A stretch of 7,060 nt of DNA from an uncultured Asticcacaulis sp. (GTDB lineage: Bacteria > Pseudomonadota > Alphaproteobacteria > Caulobacterales > Caulobacteraceae): contig CAMLLA010000223.1 of NCBI GenBank assembly GCA_946480525.1, forward strand, positions 1 to 7,060, given 5' to 3'. Below the pieces are notes generated by a model, which was given only the letters and a program-made list of their open reading frames with translations, did not search any database and was not told where the DNA came from. The translations under genes and the position numbers were made by a program. This document shows positions 6,368 to 7,060 of this stretch, piece by piece. The number at the start of each line of letters is the position of its first letter. Within the stretch, counting starts at the first letter, position 1.

Positions 6368-7060
6368 ATGCTGCGTCGTGCCCTTGCGTTCAGTTGCGTC
6401 CTTCTCATCCCCACTGCTGTTCAGGCCGCGCCTGACCCGGCGGCCATCGATGCCGAGGTCCGCAAGGTCCTCGACACGACGAAAGCCAATGGTCTTGCCA
6501 TAGCCGTTATCGACAACGGCAAGGTCGGCTACACCCAGGCCTACGGCATTCGCAACGCCAAGGGCGATCCGCTGACCCCCGATACGGTCATGTATGGCGC
6601 ATCGCTGACCAAGGCGGTCTTCGCCTACACCGTCCTGCAACTAGTGGATCAGGGCAAACTCACGCTCGATACACCCTTGCCGGACCTGCTCGACAAGCCG
6701 TTGCCGGACTACGATCCCAAAGCCATCCATCCCAGCAAGTACGGTCCGTACAAAGACCTGGCCAAAGAGCCGCGCTGGAGGCAAATCACGCCGCGCATGG
6801 CGCTGACCCACTCCACCGGCTTCGCCAACTTCTCGTGGCTCGAGCCCGACCAGAAGCTGCGCATCCACTTTGATCCCGGCACGCGGTACGCCTATTCCGG
6901 CGAAGGCCTGATCCTGCTGCAGTTCGCCATTGAGAACGGCAAGATCAAGCAGGATTTGGGCGATCTGACCCAGGCCAATTTCACCCGCTTGGGCATGACG
7001 CGGACCAGTCTGAAATGGCGCGATGACTTCCGGCCCAACCTGGCCGACGGCTGGAATGAC
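6368..7060 (+). CDS. Secreted serine hydrolase of the beta-lactamase/PBP fold (3' part cut by window edge)
   Basis: Exported hydrolase of the class C beta-lactamase/esterase/DD-peptidase superfamily; 231 codons are visible and stay open to the edge. Residues 1-20 form a Sec signal peptide (two Arg, hydrophobic core, TAVQA then AP at the likely cleavage site). The mature start (AIDAEVRKVLDTTKANGLAIAVI, split over 26-48) and YGASLTKAV (76-84) are typical. The nucleophile motif SxxK is S79-L80-T81-K82. ALTHSTGFANF (145-155) is the conserved loop after it. YAYSGEG (174-180) stands where true class C enzymes have YxN: Tyr176-Ser-Gly is seen in esterase or peptidase-like relatives, so beta-lactam resistance should not be assumed. 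The KTG-type box is outside the window. GGAGG at 6359-6363 supports ATG 6368. The 74-base gap from lysS contains the hairpin; co-transcription is uncertain. The substrate is unknown. Confidence 0.93.
   Translation, partial: MLRRALAFSCVLLIPTAVQAAPDPAAIDAEVRKVLDTTKANGLAIAVIDNGKVGYTQAYGIRNAKGDPLTPDTVMYGASLTKAVFAYTVLQLVDQGKLTLDTPLPDLLDKPLPDYDPKAIHPSKYGPYKDLAKEPRWRQITPRMALTHSTGFANFSWLEPDQKLRIHFDPGTRYAYSGEGLILLQFAIENGKIKQDLGDLTQANFTRLGMTRTSLKWRDDFRPNLADGWND

Overview
The window holds six protein-coding genes of what looks like an alphaproteobacterial chromosome. It is moderately GC-rich, with tightly packed genes and no mobile-element, phage, CRISPR, tRNA or rRNA signature. The best taxonomic clue is a class I (archaeal-type) lysyl-tRNA synthetase, typical of Alphaproteobacteria. 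With the MerR/acyl-CoA dehydrogenase pair and the style of the lipoproteins, it fits a Caulobacterales-like organism (for example an Asticcacaulis relative). That genus-level placement is inference only.

Left part (1-1275). A minus-strand operon starts near 1076 with a LiuR-like MerR regulator and continues 33 bases later into a DmdC/FadE-type acyl-CoA dehydrogenase that runs off the left edge. The 199-base region upstream of the regulator contains a perfect dyad, TTGACGT-AA-ACGTCAA (1121-1136), which is a very good candidate for its operator. A degenerate copy and a half-site follow at about 50-base steps towards the divergent gene.

Middle part (1276-4445). Two probable lipoproteins are transcribed convergently. 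The plus-strand gene encodes a 563-residue TPR lipoprotein with a CxxCxWG motif and clustered histidines. The minus-strand gene encodes a 473-residue lipoprotein with a Gly/Ser linker and seven repeats of about 55 residues. These look like a seven-bladed beta-propeller whose last blade is closed by an N-terminal strand. Only 56 bases separate the two stop codons, and no convincing terminator was seen there.

Right part (4446-7060). A 174-base divergent region carries promoter-like sequence for lysS, the class I lysyl-tRNA synthetase gene. After lysS comes a GC-rich hairpin overlapping a G-quadruplex-type motif. Then comes a secreted serine hydrolase of the beta-lactamase/penicillin-binding fold, cut by the right edge.

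The genes do not form one pathway: fatty or branched acyl-CoA catabolism with its regulator, two envelope lipoproteins, a translation housekeeping gene and a secreted hydrolase sit side by side. I found no convincing new multi-gene system. The most interesting points are the operator array, the propeller lipoprotein's architecture, the candidate metal or redox residues of the TPR lipoprotein, and the hairpin/G-quadruplex element after lysS.
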